Source: Streptomyces sp. AC550_RSS872
GTDB taxonomy: Bacteria; Actinomycetota; Actinomycetes; Streptomycetales; Streptomycetaceae
Assembly (NCBI RefSeq): GCF_019049285.1
Contig: NZ_JAGMUL010000121.1
Span: 1 to 64,000 of the forward strand
Direction: 5' to 3'
DNA length: 64,000 nucleotides
Both the position numbers and the translations under genes were made by a program. The notes beneath the pieces were generated by a model that did not search any database, was not told the origin of the DNA, and saw nothing but the letters and a program-made list of their open reading frames with translations. Below are positions 39,780-47,913 of the stretch, piece after piece; position 1 is the first letter of the stretch; the number at the start of each line of letters is the position of its first letter.

Positions 39780-40511
39780 ATGCGCTTCATCTCTGAGACG
39801 TCGTCCGACGGCGTCCGCGAACAGCTCTTTACTATCGGTGAGATTCCCGGCGTGCTGTGGACGCCGGAAGGTGCCGTCGACGCTCGTCCACTCGTCCTGA
39901 TGGGACACGGCGGCGGTCAGCACAAGAAGGCCCCCGACATCCTGTCGCGTGCACGCCGCTTCGTGACAGAGCTCGGTTTCGCGGTCGTGGCGGTCGACGT
40001 GCCCGCCCACGGCGACCGGCCGAAGGTCGAGGAGTACGACCGGATCGCGACCGAGAACCAGGCTCGTTGGGAAGCCGGTGAAGAGCTGGCTCCGCTGATC
40101 GCCGGTTTCCAGGCGCTCGTGGCCCGCCAGACCGTGCCGGAATGGCGAGCAGTCCTGGACGCGGTTCAGCAACTCAAACACGTCGGTGCCGGTCCGGTGG
40201 GATACTGGGGGGTCTGCTTGGGGTGCGGACTCGGCGTTCCGTTCGTCGCTGCGGAACCCCGAATCCGCGCGGCGGTACTGGGGTTGGGCGGGGCACTGGC
40301 CTCGGCCGAGGACGCCGCGGCGATCACCGTCCCGGTGGAGTTCTTGGTTCAGTGGGACGACGAGCGGGTGCCGCGAGTCCAGAGCTTGGCGCTGTTCGAC
40401 GCCTTGGCCTCGGCCGAGAAGACGCTGCATGCCAACCCCGGCAAGCACGGGGAGATCCCGGCATTCGAGCTGGACAGCACCCTGAGGTTCTTCTCCCGGC
40501 ACCTCGGTTAA
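39780..40511 (+). CDS. alpha/beta hydrolase with Cys in the nucleophile position
   Basis: A 243-residue cytosolic enzyme of the dienelactone-hydrolase-like/abhydrolase type. GHGGGQHKKAPDILSR forms the oxyanion region and AVVAVDVPAHGDRP an early strand. The nucleophile elbow is GPVGYWGVCLGCGLGVPFVA, so Cys replaces the Ser of the usual GxSxG. Asp in LVQWDDERVPR and His in HANPGKHGEIP complete a plausible triad. Complete gene, ATG start. It sits inside a decayed zinc-ribbon gene, where ribbons three to nine are missing. Confidence 0.82.
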   Translation: MRFISETSSDGVREQLFTIGEIPGVLWTPEGAVDARPLVLMGHGGGQHKKAPDILSRARRFVTELGFAVVAVDVPAHGDRPKVEEYDRIATENQARWEAGEELAPLIAGFQALVARQTVPEWRAVLDAVQQLKHVGAGPVGYWGVCLGCGLGVPFVAAEPRIRAAVLGLGGALASAEDAAAITVPVEFLVQWDDERVPRVQSLALFDALASAEKTLHANPGKHGEIPAFELDSTLRFFSRHLG

Positions 40512-41069
40512 TACCCGCCGCCCGTGGTGCATGGCGCGCCGATCAAGTTCCGTTTCCGATCGGCGCGTTCACGGAAACTGGTCGGCGTGGCCGACACTCG
40601 CCCGCACTGGCCACATGAGGTGGCAACGTGCTTGCCATACCAGGTGCCGCAGAGCGGGCCGTTCAGGCCGCTGCCGTTGAGCCTTATCTGGCGGCCGCAG
40701 CCTGAGCAGGTCTTCGGAGACCGCACCCGGTAGGCGCAGCTCGAACAGCAGTGTTCGGTCGGGAGGCGATGCGTGAGCTCGCGCGAGATCCTTCCGCAGC
40801 CGGCGCCGTCGGCAGGGTGACCGGGCCGTGCCCGGCAACCGCCAGGGCATGGGCGAGCCTCACCAGATTCTGTGCAGGCGTCGGGCCCGGATTCGGCAGG
40901 GCATCTTGATGCTGCTGGAAGTGGTGGGCAAGGCCTACGCAGTTACGTGCTGTGATCTTCCCGCGTTCCAGTGCCTCCGCAGCCTGCTCGCCGGCCACCC
41001 CTTGAGGTGGGAGGTGAGGTATGCGACGACCTGTCGATGTGCCTCGTCGAGGCGGAGGGGAGCGGTCAT
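40512..41069 (-). pseudogene. second zinc-ribbon recombinase-like gene, N-terminal part
   Basis: Starts at ATG 41069 (MTAPLRLDEAHRQVVAYLTS) and shifts frame near 41000. It continues ARNCVGLAHHFQQHQDALPN and PTPAQNLVRLAHALAVAGHG, then after another shift CGRISRELTHRLPTEHCCSS, CAYRVRSPKTCSGCGRQIRL and TSCGQCGRVSATP. These match residues 10-160 of the intact protein at 22982, including the first two zinc ribbons and half of the third. The rest of the array is gone. Confidence 0.75.
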
Positions 41070-41216
41070 TCCGGTCGTGGGCCGGGCCCTCATCGCCAAC
41101 CCCGACCTGGTCGAGCGCTGACAGGGTGGCCACCCGGAGAACGAGCTGCGGCCGGAACTTTCTACGGGCCGGGCGCCGAGGGCTACACCGACTACCCCTT
41201 CCCCGAAGCGGCTTGA
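41070..41216 (+). pseudogene. old yellow enzyme (alkene reductase) C-terminal scrap
   Basis: The frame reads IPVVGRALIANPDLVER, then after a shift GTFYGPGAEGYTDYPFPEAA. That is the ending of FMN-dependent alkene reductases (GR.FIANPDLVER and FY.GGAEGYTDYP). Everything before the FMN-phosphate-binding GRALIAN is absent. The scrap begins exactly where the minus-strand zinc-ribbon remnant has its start codon. Confidence 0.65.
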
Positions 41217-41518
41217 GGCCTGGCCCCCGACCGGCGACACTGTGCCCGCCCCTTTGAGCCCGCGGTCACACCGGCGGTCACCGGCTCGAGGAGCGTCGGG
41301 TCCGTCAGGGCGTTGACGGTCCGCAGGTTCCTGGTCGGCAGCCTGGGTTCGGTGACCCACCGTCTACCAGGTCCGCCTTCCGTAGGGGAGGAGTTCGCCG
41401 ATAGCCGTCCCCGCTGTACACCGGCGCCCGTACCGTCCAGCCCGAACGCCGGGAACGGGGGTGAGTGCCTGTTCTCGATCCCGTAGATCGCCGCGACTGC
41501 ACCTGACAAGATCAACCC
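41217..41518. other. no gene seen
   Basis: Between the reductase scrap and the acetyltransferase gene. It likely holds the acetyltransferase promoter. No recognisable coding frame on either strand. Confidence 0.4.
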
Positions 41519-42073
41519 GTGGATCAACATTCGGTGACCTTGACGAGAATTGAGCTCGCAGACTGGCGAGCCGTCCACTCCTGGGCTTCCCTCGCCCAGG
41601 TCTGCCGTTTCCAGACCTGGGGGCCGAACACCGAAGAGGAAACACACGCGTTCGTGGTGGCTGCGGTCGAAGCCTGGTCACACTCACCTCAGCAGCGGTT
41701 CGCTTATGTAGCGCGTGTCGAGGGCGACGTAGTCGGCATGGGTGAGCTCCACCTTCGGAGCCGAGGACAACGTCAAGGTGAGATCACCTATGCCGTGGAT
41801 CCTCGGGTTTGGGGTCAGGGCGTCGGAACGGCAATCGGGAAGGAACTACTGGAGCGAGGGTTCGAGGACCTCGGGCTCCACCGCGTCTATGCCACCTGTG
41901 ACCCGCGGAACCTCGGGTCAGCCCGGATACTCAGCAAGCTCGGCATGACGTGGGAAGGGCGCCATCGTCATACCGCGTTGATTCGGGACGGTTGGCGAGA
42001 CTCCGAAGTGTTCAGCATCCTGGAAGACGAGTGGCGCGCGCTCACGCCACCTCCGCTCCCACCGCACGGATGA
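41519..42073 (+). CDS. GNAT-family N-acetyltransferase (RimJ/RimL-like)
   Basis: A 184-residue acetyl-CoA-dependent transferase from GTG 41519. Motif A is ITYAVDPRVWGQGVGTAIGK (acetyl-CoA pyrophosphate loop) and motif B HRVYATCDPRNLGSARILSK, LGMTWEGRHRHTALIRDGWR, the usual RimJ/RimL-type ending. Acceptor unknown: protein N-termini or small molecules are both possible. Single gene. Confidence 0.9.
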   Translation: MDQHSVTLTRIELADWRAVHSWASLAQVCRFQTWGPNTEEETHAFVVAAVEAWSHSPQQRFAYVARVEGDVVGMGELHLRSRGQRQGEITYAVDPRVWGQGVGTAIGKELLERGFEDLGLHRVYATCDPRNLGSARILSKLGMTWEGRHRHTALIRDGWRDSEVFSILEDEWRALTPPPLPPHG

Positions 42074-42240
42074 ATTGGTTTCGCGAGTCCTTGCCGACGG
42101 TTTCTGCAGCCTTGACGGACTGGGAGTCGATGACGGCGGCGACCGCGCCGGGGGCCGGCCCATCGCGCGGCGGATGCGCTTGCGGAGCTGGTCACGGATC
42201 TGGCCGATGACGGTCTGATGTCGCGGTCGCCCACCGTCCG
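42058..42240 (-). pseudogene. IS5-type transposase scrap
   Basis: On the minus strand the pieces IGQIRDQLRKRIRRAMGRPP, then in the next frame AVIDSQSVKAAETVGKDSR and NQFIRAVG, match the centre of IS5 transposases around the first catalytic Asp (VIDSQSVKA). Only about 60 residues remain, and the scrap overlaps the end of the acetyltransferase gene. Confidence 0.6.
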
Positions 42241-42315
42241 CAACGGATCTCAGCGAACCCGGCGGTGCCGGCGGTGCCGACGGTACGGCCGAAAGATCTG
42301 AGCCTATAGCGGGAA

Positions 42316-43434
42316 TCAGGCCGCGATGAGCTCGTGCTCGCGGTCCGGCGTCTTGACCTTGGGCTTCTTGTTCGGCAGCGAGAGCCGGAAGACCTTGCGC
42401 CACGCGGAGAACACCTGCTTGGGCAGCGGTCCGGTGACGTACTCCAGCTCGTACTTCTCGAACAGCGCGCGCACCTTCACCGCGACCTCGGCGTACCGGT
42501 TGCTCGGCAGGTCCGGGAACAGGTGGTGCTCGATCTGGTGCGACAGGTTGCCGGTCATGAAGTGCATGGCCCTGCTGCCGCTGATGTTCGCCGAGCCCAT
42601 CATCTGGCGCAGGTACCACTGGCCGCGCGTCTCACCCTTGATCGACCGGCGCTCGAAGACCTGTACGCCCTCGGGGAAGTGCCCGCACATGATCACCGAG
42701 TGGGACCAGATGTTGCGGACCAGGTTCGCGGTGAACGTGGCGGCGAGCGTCGTGAGGAACGAGGGGCCCGACAGCAGCGGGTGGATCACGTAGTCCTTGA
42801 GCACCTGCTTGCGGATCTTGCGGCCCACGGCCTTGGCCCGCGCGCGGAACTCCGGGTCCTTGCGGTGGCGCTTGTGCAGGTTCTTGCCGAGCTCCAGGTC
42901 GTACGCCGCGATGCCGTACTCGAAGAAGCAGGCGTTGATGAAGTTCCACAGCGGCTGGCCGAGGTGGAACGGGTGCCACTTCTGGTCCTCGTCGACGCGC
43001 ATGATGCCGTAGCCGAGGTCGTTGTCCTTGCCGATCACGTTGGTGTACGTGTGGTGCAGCTCGTTGTGCGAGTGCTTCCACTGGTCGGCCGGCGAGACGT
43101 GATCCCATTCCCAGGTGGTGGAGTGGATCTTCGGGTCCCGCATCCAGTCCCACTGGCCGTGCAGGATGTTGTGGCCGATCTCCATGTTGTCCATGATCTT
43201 CGCCACGGACAGACCGGCGGTGCCGATCAGCCACGCGGGCGGGAAGATCGAGAACAGCAGCACGCCCCTGCTGACCAGCTCGAGCTTGCGCTGCGCCGAG
43301 ATGACCTTACGGATGTAGGCGGCGTCCTTCTCGCCGCGGCCGGCGATCACCTCGTCGCGAATCGCGTCCAGCTCGCGGCCGAGCTCCTCGATCTGCTCCG
43401 CGGTCAGGTGGGCGGTGGGGTCGATGGCGGTCAA
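42316..43434 (-). CDS. membrane fatty acid desaturase
   Basis: A 372-residue di-iron acyl desaturase of the membrane type. Histidine boxes: GHNILHGQWDWM, HSHNELHHTYTNVIGKDND and NLSHQIEHHLFPDLPSNRYA. Hydrophobic stretches (VLLFSIFPPAWLIGTAGLSV; PSFLTTLAATFTANLVRNIW) place it in the membrane. The gene follows the ferredoxin reductase by seven bases, so electrons most likely come from that protein, as in the mycobacterial DesA3-Rv3230c pair. Probable role: making monounsaturated acyl chains for membrane lipid. Regulator likely the divergent PucR protein. Confidence 0.93.
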   Translation of the reverse strand: MTAIDPTAHLTAEQIEELGRELDAIRDEVIAGRGEKDAAYIRKVISAQRKLELVSRGVLLFSIFPPAWLIGTAGLSVAKIMDNMEIGHNILHGQWDWMRDPKIHSTTWEWDHVSPADQWKHSHNELHHTYTNVIGKDNDLGYGIMRVDEDQKWHPFHLGQPLWNFINACFFEYGIAAYDLELGKNLHKRHRKDPEFRARAKAVGRKIRKQVLKDYVIHPLLSGPSFLTTLAATFTANLVRNIWSHSVIMCGHFPEGVQVFERRSIKGETRGQWYLRQMMGSANISGSRAMHFMTGNLSHQIEHHLFPDLPSNRYAEVAVKVRALFEKYELEYVTGPLPKQVFSAWRKVFRLSLPNKKPKVKTPDREHELIAA

Positions 43435-43441
43435 GGTGCTC

Positions 43442-44497
43442 CTACCGTTCGATGTCGCAGGGGCCCGCCGCGGCGGACACGCAGGTCTGGATGAGGACGC
43501 CCGGCTCGGCCTCGGTGATCTCGCCGGTGCGCAGGTCGCGGACGGCGCCCGCCTTGAGCGGCGTGACGCAGCCGAAGCAGATGCCCATGCGGCACCCGGA
43601 GGGCATGAGCACGCCGGCTTCCTCGCCGATGTCCAGCAACGGCGTGGCGCCGTCCGCGTCGACCCTCTTGCCGGTGGCGCTGAACGTGACCTCGCCGCCG
43701 TCGCCGGCGGCGAGGATGCCGGGGCGGAAGCGTTCGGTGTGCAGGCGCTCTTGGACGCCGTGTTCGCTCCAGTGCTCTTCGGCGGCGTCGAGCAGGCCCG
43801 CGGGCCCGCAGGCCCAGGTCTCGCGCTCGGCCCAGTCGGGTACCAGTTCGTCGAGACGGGCTATGTCGAGCATGCCGTCTGTGGCGGTGTGCACCTCGGT
43901 GAGCCGCAGCTTCTTGTCCGCGACCAGGTCGTGCAGTTCGTTGCGGAAGATCACGTCCTGCGGCTGTGGCGCGCAGTGGACCATGACGACGTCGTCGAAC
44001 TCGGTGTCGCGCAGCATGCCCATGACGGGCGTGATGCCGCTGCCGGCCGTGAGGTAGAGCACCTTGGCGGGCTTGGCCTGCGGCAGCACGAAGTCACCGG
44101 TCGCCTGGTCGAGCTGGATCAGCGTGCCCGGTTTCGCCCTGCGGACCAGGTGGTTGCTGACCTTGCCGTCCGGGATCGCCTTCACGGTGATCGTGACGCG
44201 GCCGTCCTGGCGGTTTGTCGGTGAGGTGATGGAGTAGGCACGCCACAGGCGCACCCCGTCGACGTCGACTCCGATCCGCACGTACTGACCGGCTGTGTGG
44301 CCGCGCCAGCCCCGTCCCGGCCTGATCACGATGGTCGCGGCGTCACCCGTCTCGGGGTGCACGGCCTCGATGCGCCCACGCAGGTCAGCGCCCGCACGCA
44401 GCGGGCTGACCAGGTCGAGGTAGTCCGACGGCAGCAACGGCGTCGTGACCATCTCCAGCAGTTTCCACGCCCTGCTGCGGAGGGCTGCACTCGTCAT
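43442..44497 (-). CDS. ferredoxin reductase with C-terminal 2Fe-2S domain
   Basis: A 351-residue flavin/iron-sulfur electron carrier from ATG 44497. FAD-binding RLWRAYSITSPTNRQDGRVT, NAD(P)H-binding YLTAGSGITPVMGMLRD and WACGPAGLLDAAEEHW, then a plant-type 2Fe-2S cluster with MPSGCRMGICFGCVTPL and a distal Cys in LIQTCVSAA. The order FNR then ferredoxin is that of desaturase and hydroxylase reductases. Upstream partner in a two-gene operon with the desaturase. Its N-terminal 45 residues are a helical extension typical of this branch. Confidence 0.93.
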   Translation of the reverse strand: MTSAALRSRAWKLLEMVTTPLLPSDYLDLVSPLRAGADLRGRIEAVHPETGDAATIVIRPGRGWRGHTAGQYVRIGVDVDGVRLWRAYSITSPTNRQDGRVTITVKAIPDGKVSNHLVRRAKPGTLIQLDQATGDFVLPQAKPAKVLYLTAGSGITPVMGMLRDTEFDDVVMVHCAPQPQDVIFRNELHDLVADKKLRLTEVHTATDGMLDIARLDELVPDWAERETWACGPAGLLDAAEEHWSEHGVQERLHTERFRPGILAAGDGGEVTFSATGKRVDADGATPLLDIGEEAGVLMPSGCRMGICFGCVTPLKAGAVRDLRTGEITEAEPGVLIQTCVSAAAGPCDIER

Positions 44498-44528
44498 GAC
44501 TCCAGCTTGCTGCGCCTCAAGGCGTAAA

Positions 44529-44580
44529 GTCCTGACCGCAGGACGTAAATCTGGTCGGCAGAATTGTTCGCAGGGAACAA
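44529..44580. promoter_or_regulatory. two palindromes between PucR and reductase-desaturase genes
   Basis: GTCCTG ACCG CAGGAC (44529-44544) and TTGTTC GCAGG GAACAA (44564-44580) are perfect six-base-arm inverted repeats in the 86-base divergent promoter region. The first is bordered by CGTAAA on one side and CGTAAAT on the other. Likely operator sites for the PucR-type regulator, though promoter elements cannot be separated by eye. Confidence 0.6.
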
Positions 44581-44583
44581 AAC

Positions 44584-45723
44584 GTGAGCCATGCAATCCG
44601 GAGGGCCAGCGAACTGGCCCTGGATGAGACGACGGTCACCGCACTTCGGGCCGCGCTGAAGACCACCGCCGACGAGGTCGTCCAGGCGATCATCGACGAG
44701 GTCCCTCCCTACGCGGGCGCCCTTTCGGGCCGCATGGGCGGCACCATCCGCAGAGCCGTCCGCACCGCGCTGGGGCACTACCTGGACCTCGCGAGCGGGA
44801 ACGCCACAGGCGGCGACGCCGGTGACGCAGCCTACGAGCTGGGCCGCGGCGAGGTGCGCGACGGCCGTTCGATGGACGCCCTGCTCAGCGCCTACCGCGT
44901 CGGCGCCCGCGTGGCCTGGCGATGCCTGGCAGCGGGTGCCGTACCCGCAGGTCTGCCCGCCGCCGAGGTCGCCAAGTTCGCCGAGCTGACCTTCGCCTAC
45001 ATCGACGAGCTCTCCGCCGCGAGCGCCGCGGGCCACGCCGACGAACTGGCCGCCCAGGGCAGGGCCCACGAGCGCCACCTGGAACACCTGGCCCGCGACC
45101 TCCTCGCCGGCGCGAGCCCGGACGTGCTGCGGGCCTCTGTTCAACGGGCCGGGTGGCAGCCTCCGGTTTCGCTGACCGCGGTCCTGCTGCCCGCCGCCCA
45201 GGCCCGGCCTGCCTACCGCGCGCTCGACCCGAGCACCCTCGTCCTCGACGATCTGCCGGACGCCACCGGTGTGCTCCTCGTCCCCGATGCCGACCGATCA
45301 CATCTCTTGCGGCAGCTGACCGACCGCACCGCCGTGGTCGGCCCGGCCCGGCCATGGACTCGTGCGTCCGCCTCGTACGCACGAGCGGTACGCGCGCGCT
45401 CCCTCTCCGCTGATATTCGCGACACCGAGGACCACCTGCCCGAGCTGGTGCTGAGCGCCGACGCGGACGCGTTCGCAGACCTGCGTGCCCGAGCCCTCGC
45501 ACCGCTGCGGAGCTTGCCTGTCGCGACCGCACGGCGGTTGGAGGAGACGTTGCGGGCATGGCTGCTGCACCAGGGCAGGCGGGAGGAGGTGGCGGCGGCG
45601 TTGTTCGTCCATCCCCAGACAGTCCGGTACCGGATGTCACAGCTGCGGGAGCTGTTTCCGGATCTCGCATCGCCACACCGGGTCCTTGAACTGACGCTGG
45701 CGGTCGGTCTTCGGGGCAGCTGA
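44584..45723 (+). CDS. PucR-family transcriptional regulator
   Basis: A 379-residue protein from GTG 44584. The N-terminal half is a helical sensor (AIIDEVPPYAGALSGRMGGT, GRSMDALLSAYRVGARVAWR). The C-terminal 60 residues form the PucR helix-turn-helix (LLHQGRREEVAAALFVHPQT, VRYRMSQLRELFPDLASPHR). Divergent from the ferredoxin reductase-desaturase operon with 86 bases and two palindromes between, an arrangement seen for this gene trio in actinomycetes, so it likely controls desaturation in response to lipid state or temperature. The ligand is unknown. Confidence 0.9.
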   Translation: MSHAIRRASELALDETTVTALRAALKTTADEVVQAIIDEVPPYAGALSGRMGGTIRRAVRTALGHYLDLASGNATGGDAGDAAYELGRGEVRDGRSMDALLSAYRVGARVAWRCLAAGAVPAGLPAAEVAKFAELTFAYIDELSAASAAGHADELAAQGRAHERHLEHLARDLLAGASPDVLRASVQRAGWQPPVSLTAVLLPAAQARPAYRALDPSTLVLDDLPDATGVLLVPDADRSHLLRQLTDRTAVVGPARPWTRASASYARAVRARSLSADIRDTEDHLPELVLSADADAFADLRARALAPLRSLPVATARRLEETLRAWLLHQGRREEVAAALFVHPQTVRYRMSQLRELFPDLASPHRVLELTLAVGLRGS

Positions 45724-46050
45724 CGCGTACTTCGACCGTCCACGACCGTGTCCGCGAGCGGTCCAGGGGTCGTGCCTCGTTCTTGGTGCCATCAGCCGGC
45801 TCATGCGGCCCGAGGAAGACGGCCCGAGGAAGAGCGGTGTCAGCCGGCTGAGACCGGGGGCTGATGTGAAGACCAGACAAGGCCTCGGGAAGCTTGCCGG
45901 GGGCGCTGTCTCTGAGAAGCACGGTGGTGGATACGGCTCGACTGGATCCGGTGGACGATGCGCTCCGGCCCGCTCGTCGAGGCGCTCATCGGGCATCTGG
46001 TCGGTGATCCGGGCCGCTAGGCCCTGGTCGCGCTTGTAGAGATCGGCAGC
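45724..46050. other. no gene seen
   Basis: Short frames only. Near 45796-45840 the motif CGGCCCGAGGAAGA occurs twice. I find no recognisable coding sequence or terminator. Confidence 0.35.
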
Positions 46051-46054
46051 GCGC

Positions 46055-46132
46055 GTGACGCCAGCGGAGATCGATTTCGAGGAGCTGTTCGACGCCGCGC
46101 CGAACCCGTATCTGGTGCTGGACGCGTCGCCT
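46055..46132 (+). pseudogene. PAS-domain N-terminal scrap
   Basis: The frame reads TPAEIDFEELFDAAPNPYLV followed by LDAS, the first strand and helix of the PAS domain at the start of SpoIIE-type phosphatases or sensor kinases in Streptomyces. It ends after 26 residues at the hairpin region of the next gene. Confidence 0.5.
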
Positions 46133-46143
46133 ACGAACGCACT

Positions 46144-46186
46144 ATTCGGTTGGCCGCCCGTGATCATTCTGAACGGCCAACCGAAT
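46144..46186 (-). terminator. hairpin terminator after small secreted gene
   Basis: ATTCGGTTGGCC (46144-46155) and GGCCAACCGAAT (46175-46186) form a perfect 12-base stem. It lies 26 bases beyond the stop of the minus-strand gene at 46212. Confidence 0.75.
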
Positions 46187-46211
46187 ACCACAGCAGCTTT
46201 CAAAGCACGCC

Positions 46212-46505
46212 TTAGAAGGCGCTGTTGTTGCAGCCCATGGTCGAGCCCAGGTGGGACTTCTGCGCACCCGCGTCGCCCTCGCCGTTGAGCGCGCTGCCCA
46301 GCAGGCCGTTGAGGATGCCGACCTGGCCGAGGATGTCGAGGTTCAGGTCATGTGACTTGCAGTTCGAGCTCTGCAGGACGCTGTAGTGACCTCCGCCATT
46401 GCCGCCGTGACCGTCGTCGCCGTGGGCGGTGGCGGTGCCGGTGCTCAGGAGTCCGGCACTTCCGAGCATGACAACCAGGGCGGCAGTCTTGCGAAGCTTG
46501 TGCAT
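46212..46505 (-). CDS. small secreted protein of unknown function
   Basis: A 97-residue exported protein from ATG 46505, with GGAG six bases upstream. Signal peptide LRKTAALVVMLGSAGLLSTG, cleavage after ATA, then a Gly/His-rich stretch (HGDDGHGGNGGGH) and a conserved C-terminal domain (SSNCKSHDLNLDILGQVGIL, NGLLGSALNGEGDAGAQ, LGSTMGCNNSAF) with two Cys that may form a disulfide. This small-protein family is common in Streptomyces. It is not a chaplin or rodlin by its motifs. Its own terminator follows. Confidence 0.8.
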   Translation of the reverse strand: MHKLRKTAALVVMLGSAGLLSTGTATAHGDDGHGGNGGGHYSVLQSSNCKSHDLNLDILGQVGILNGLLGSALNGEGDAGAQKSHLGSTMGCNNSAF

Positions 46506-46646
46506 GTTCATCTCCGGTGGAGTGAAGGGGGATGCGATCTGTGAGAGATCGACTACGTATGGTGATCGGAGATTAATACCAAAACCTCCAATACTTTCCA
46601 GCGGCACGCCGGGATTGGTGATCGAGCTGGCCGCCGCCGGAACCGG

Positions 46647-47366
46647 CTACCCGCTCCGGGTCGGCAGCCAGGTGTCGATGACCTCGGCGACAAGGGCGGC
46701 GCCGCGGCTGTTCTGATGGATGTGGTCGGTCGTGAGCACGAGACCCCGGCGCTGCGAGATCGTGTCGAGGCTGCGGCGCAGCAAGGCGCGCCGGACGAGG
46801 ACGCTGACGCTCGCCGCGGGCGGCGGGTCCCGGTAGGGGATCGGCGGCGGGTCCGCCTGGCGTAGTTCCTCGGTCTGGCGTTCGTGGAGCGGGAGGTAGG
46901 TCGCCTTGTTGGTGGTGGCGACCTCGGCGATCATGCGGCTGTACGCCTGTGATGCCCGCGCCGCGGCTCCGTCGAGTTGTTGGCCGAGGACCGGGAGGGA
47001 CAGCAGAGCGATCGTCGCGTCGGTCTGCGTTCGCAGCCGTTCGACGACGGCTCCCAGGCACTGCTGGAACCAGCCGGCCGACGGGCGGTGGGGGAGTTGT
47101 TTGCGCTTCATGGCCCGCTCGACGGGGTAGCCGGCGAGGCTCGCTCGGGCGTCGTTGGTCCCGATCAGCACGGTGATCACGTCGGGTGGGTCCGCGACGA
47201 CGGCATCGAGGCGCCGTGAGAGGTTGTGGGCGAAGTCGCCGTTGACGCCGAAGCGGGCGAGCCGTACGTCGCCGGGAGGGCGGCGTCGTTCGAGAAGGTC
47301 CAGGTAGTCGACGCTCAGTTGCGCGCGGGTGAGGCTGTCCCCGAGGCACGCGACACGGGTCGTCAC
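46647..47366 (-). CDS. SGNH/GDSL-type esterase
   Basis: A 239-residue hydrolase from GTG 47366, which overlaps the cupin gene's stop as GTGA. Block I with catalytic Ser is RVACLGDSLTRAQLS; block II Gly is in RFGVNGD, block III is VLIGTNDA, and the Asp-x-x-His pair is TTDHIHQNSRGAALVAEVI. No signal peptide, so intracellular. Last gene of an AraC-cupin-esterase operon. Substrate unknown; the family deacylates esters of many kinds. Confidence 0.88.
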   Translation of the reverse strand: MTTRVACLGDSLTRAQLSVDYLDLLERRRPPGDVRLARFGVNGDFAHNLSRRLDAVVADPPDVITVLIGTNDARASLAGYPVERAMKRKQLPHRPSAGWFQQCLGAVVERLRTQTDATIALLSLPVLGQQLDGAAARASQAYSRMIAEVATTNKATYLPLHERQTEELRQADPPPIPYRDPPPAASVSVLVRRALLRRSLDTISQRRGLVLTTDHIHQNSRGAALVAEVIDTWLPTRSG

Positions 47367-47830
47367 GGTGTTCGCGGGCCGGACGTGCCGGCGTGCTCGG
47401 TCGGGCGGGCTTCGGTCCGGGGACGGTGGTCGGTGCCGAGGCCAGCGGTGATGGTCAGGATGGACGCCGGTCCTGCCATGTCGACCGCGTGCCATGTCCC
47501 GGCCGGGTTGACGGTGGCCTCGCCCGGCCCGAGCACAACCCGGTCGGGCACTCCGTCCACATCGCGGGTGACCGTCACCGACCCGCTGAGGCAGACGACC
47601 AGTTCGTCGCCGGCGGGGTGGCGCTCCCAATGGTCGCCGAGGCCGTCGCCGTCGAAGATCGTCACCATCCGGCCCTCGGCGCCGTCCGCCGCGACCGCGG
47701 CGCTGTAGGCATGGAGCACCTCCGGGTCCCAGGCGAAGCCCTCGACGGGTTTCGCTCTCGACCCCAGCCCGAGGTGCACGGGGGTGGTCCGTAGGTCGAT
47801 GGCGTTGGGTTCGTGATTGACGAGTCTCAT
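47363..47830 (-). CDS. cupin-domain protein
   Basis: A 155-residue small beta-barrel protein from ATG 47830. Cupin motif 1 is GDHWERHPAGDELVVCLSGS, with His and Glu ligands, and motif 2 is GEATVNPAGTWHAVDMAGPA with a His. It is translationally coupled to the SGNH hydrolase. It may bind a metal and a small ligand or act as an isomerase or dioxygenase. The precise role is not readable. Confidence 0.85.
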   Translation of the reverse strand: MRLVNHEPNAIDLRTTPVHLGLGSRAKPVEGFAWDPEVLHAYSAAVAADGAEGRMVTIFDGDGLGDHWERHPAGDELVVCLSGSVTVTRDVDGVPDRVVLGPGEATVNPAGTWHAVDMAGPASILTITAGLGTDHRPRTEARPTEHAGTSGPRTP

Positions 47831-47913
47831 GCAGACGATCGTCACAGGACAGCAATAGGGTGGTCTTGAAGGAAAGGGAACGGAAGCCGACGCGATGGGC
47901 GGCCGGTCGGCGG

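Noticed and set aside
42334..43494. 386-codon plus-strand frame opposite the desaturase
   Set aside because: Leu/Val/Arg-rich shadow; the minus strand contains the three histidine boxes.
46212..46505. Chaplin or rodlin gene
   Set aside because: The mature part lacks the chaplin Gly-Asn-rich amyloid motif and the rodlin repeats; it belongs to another small secreted family.
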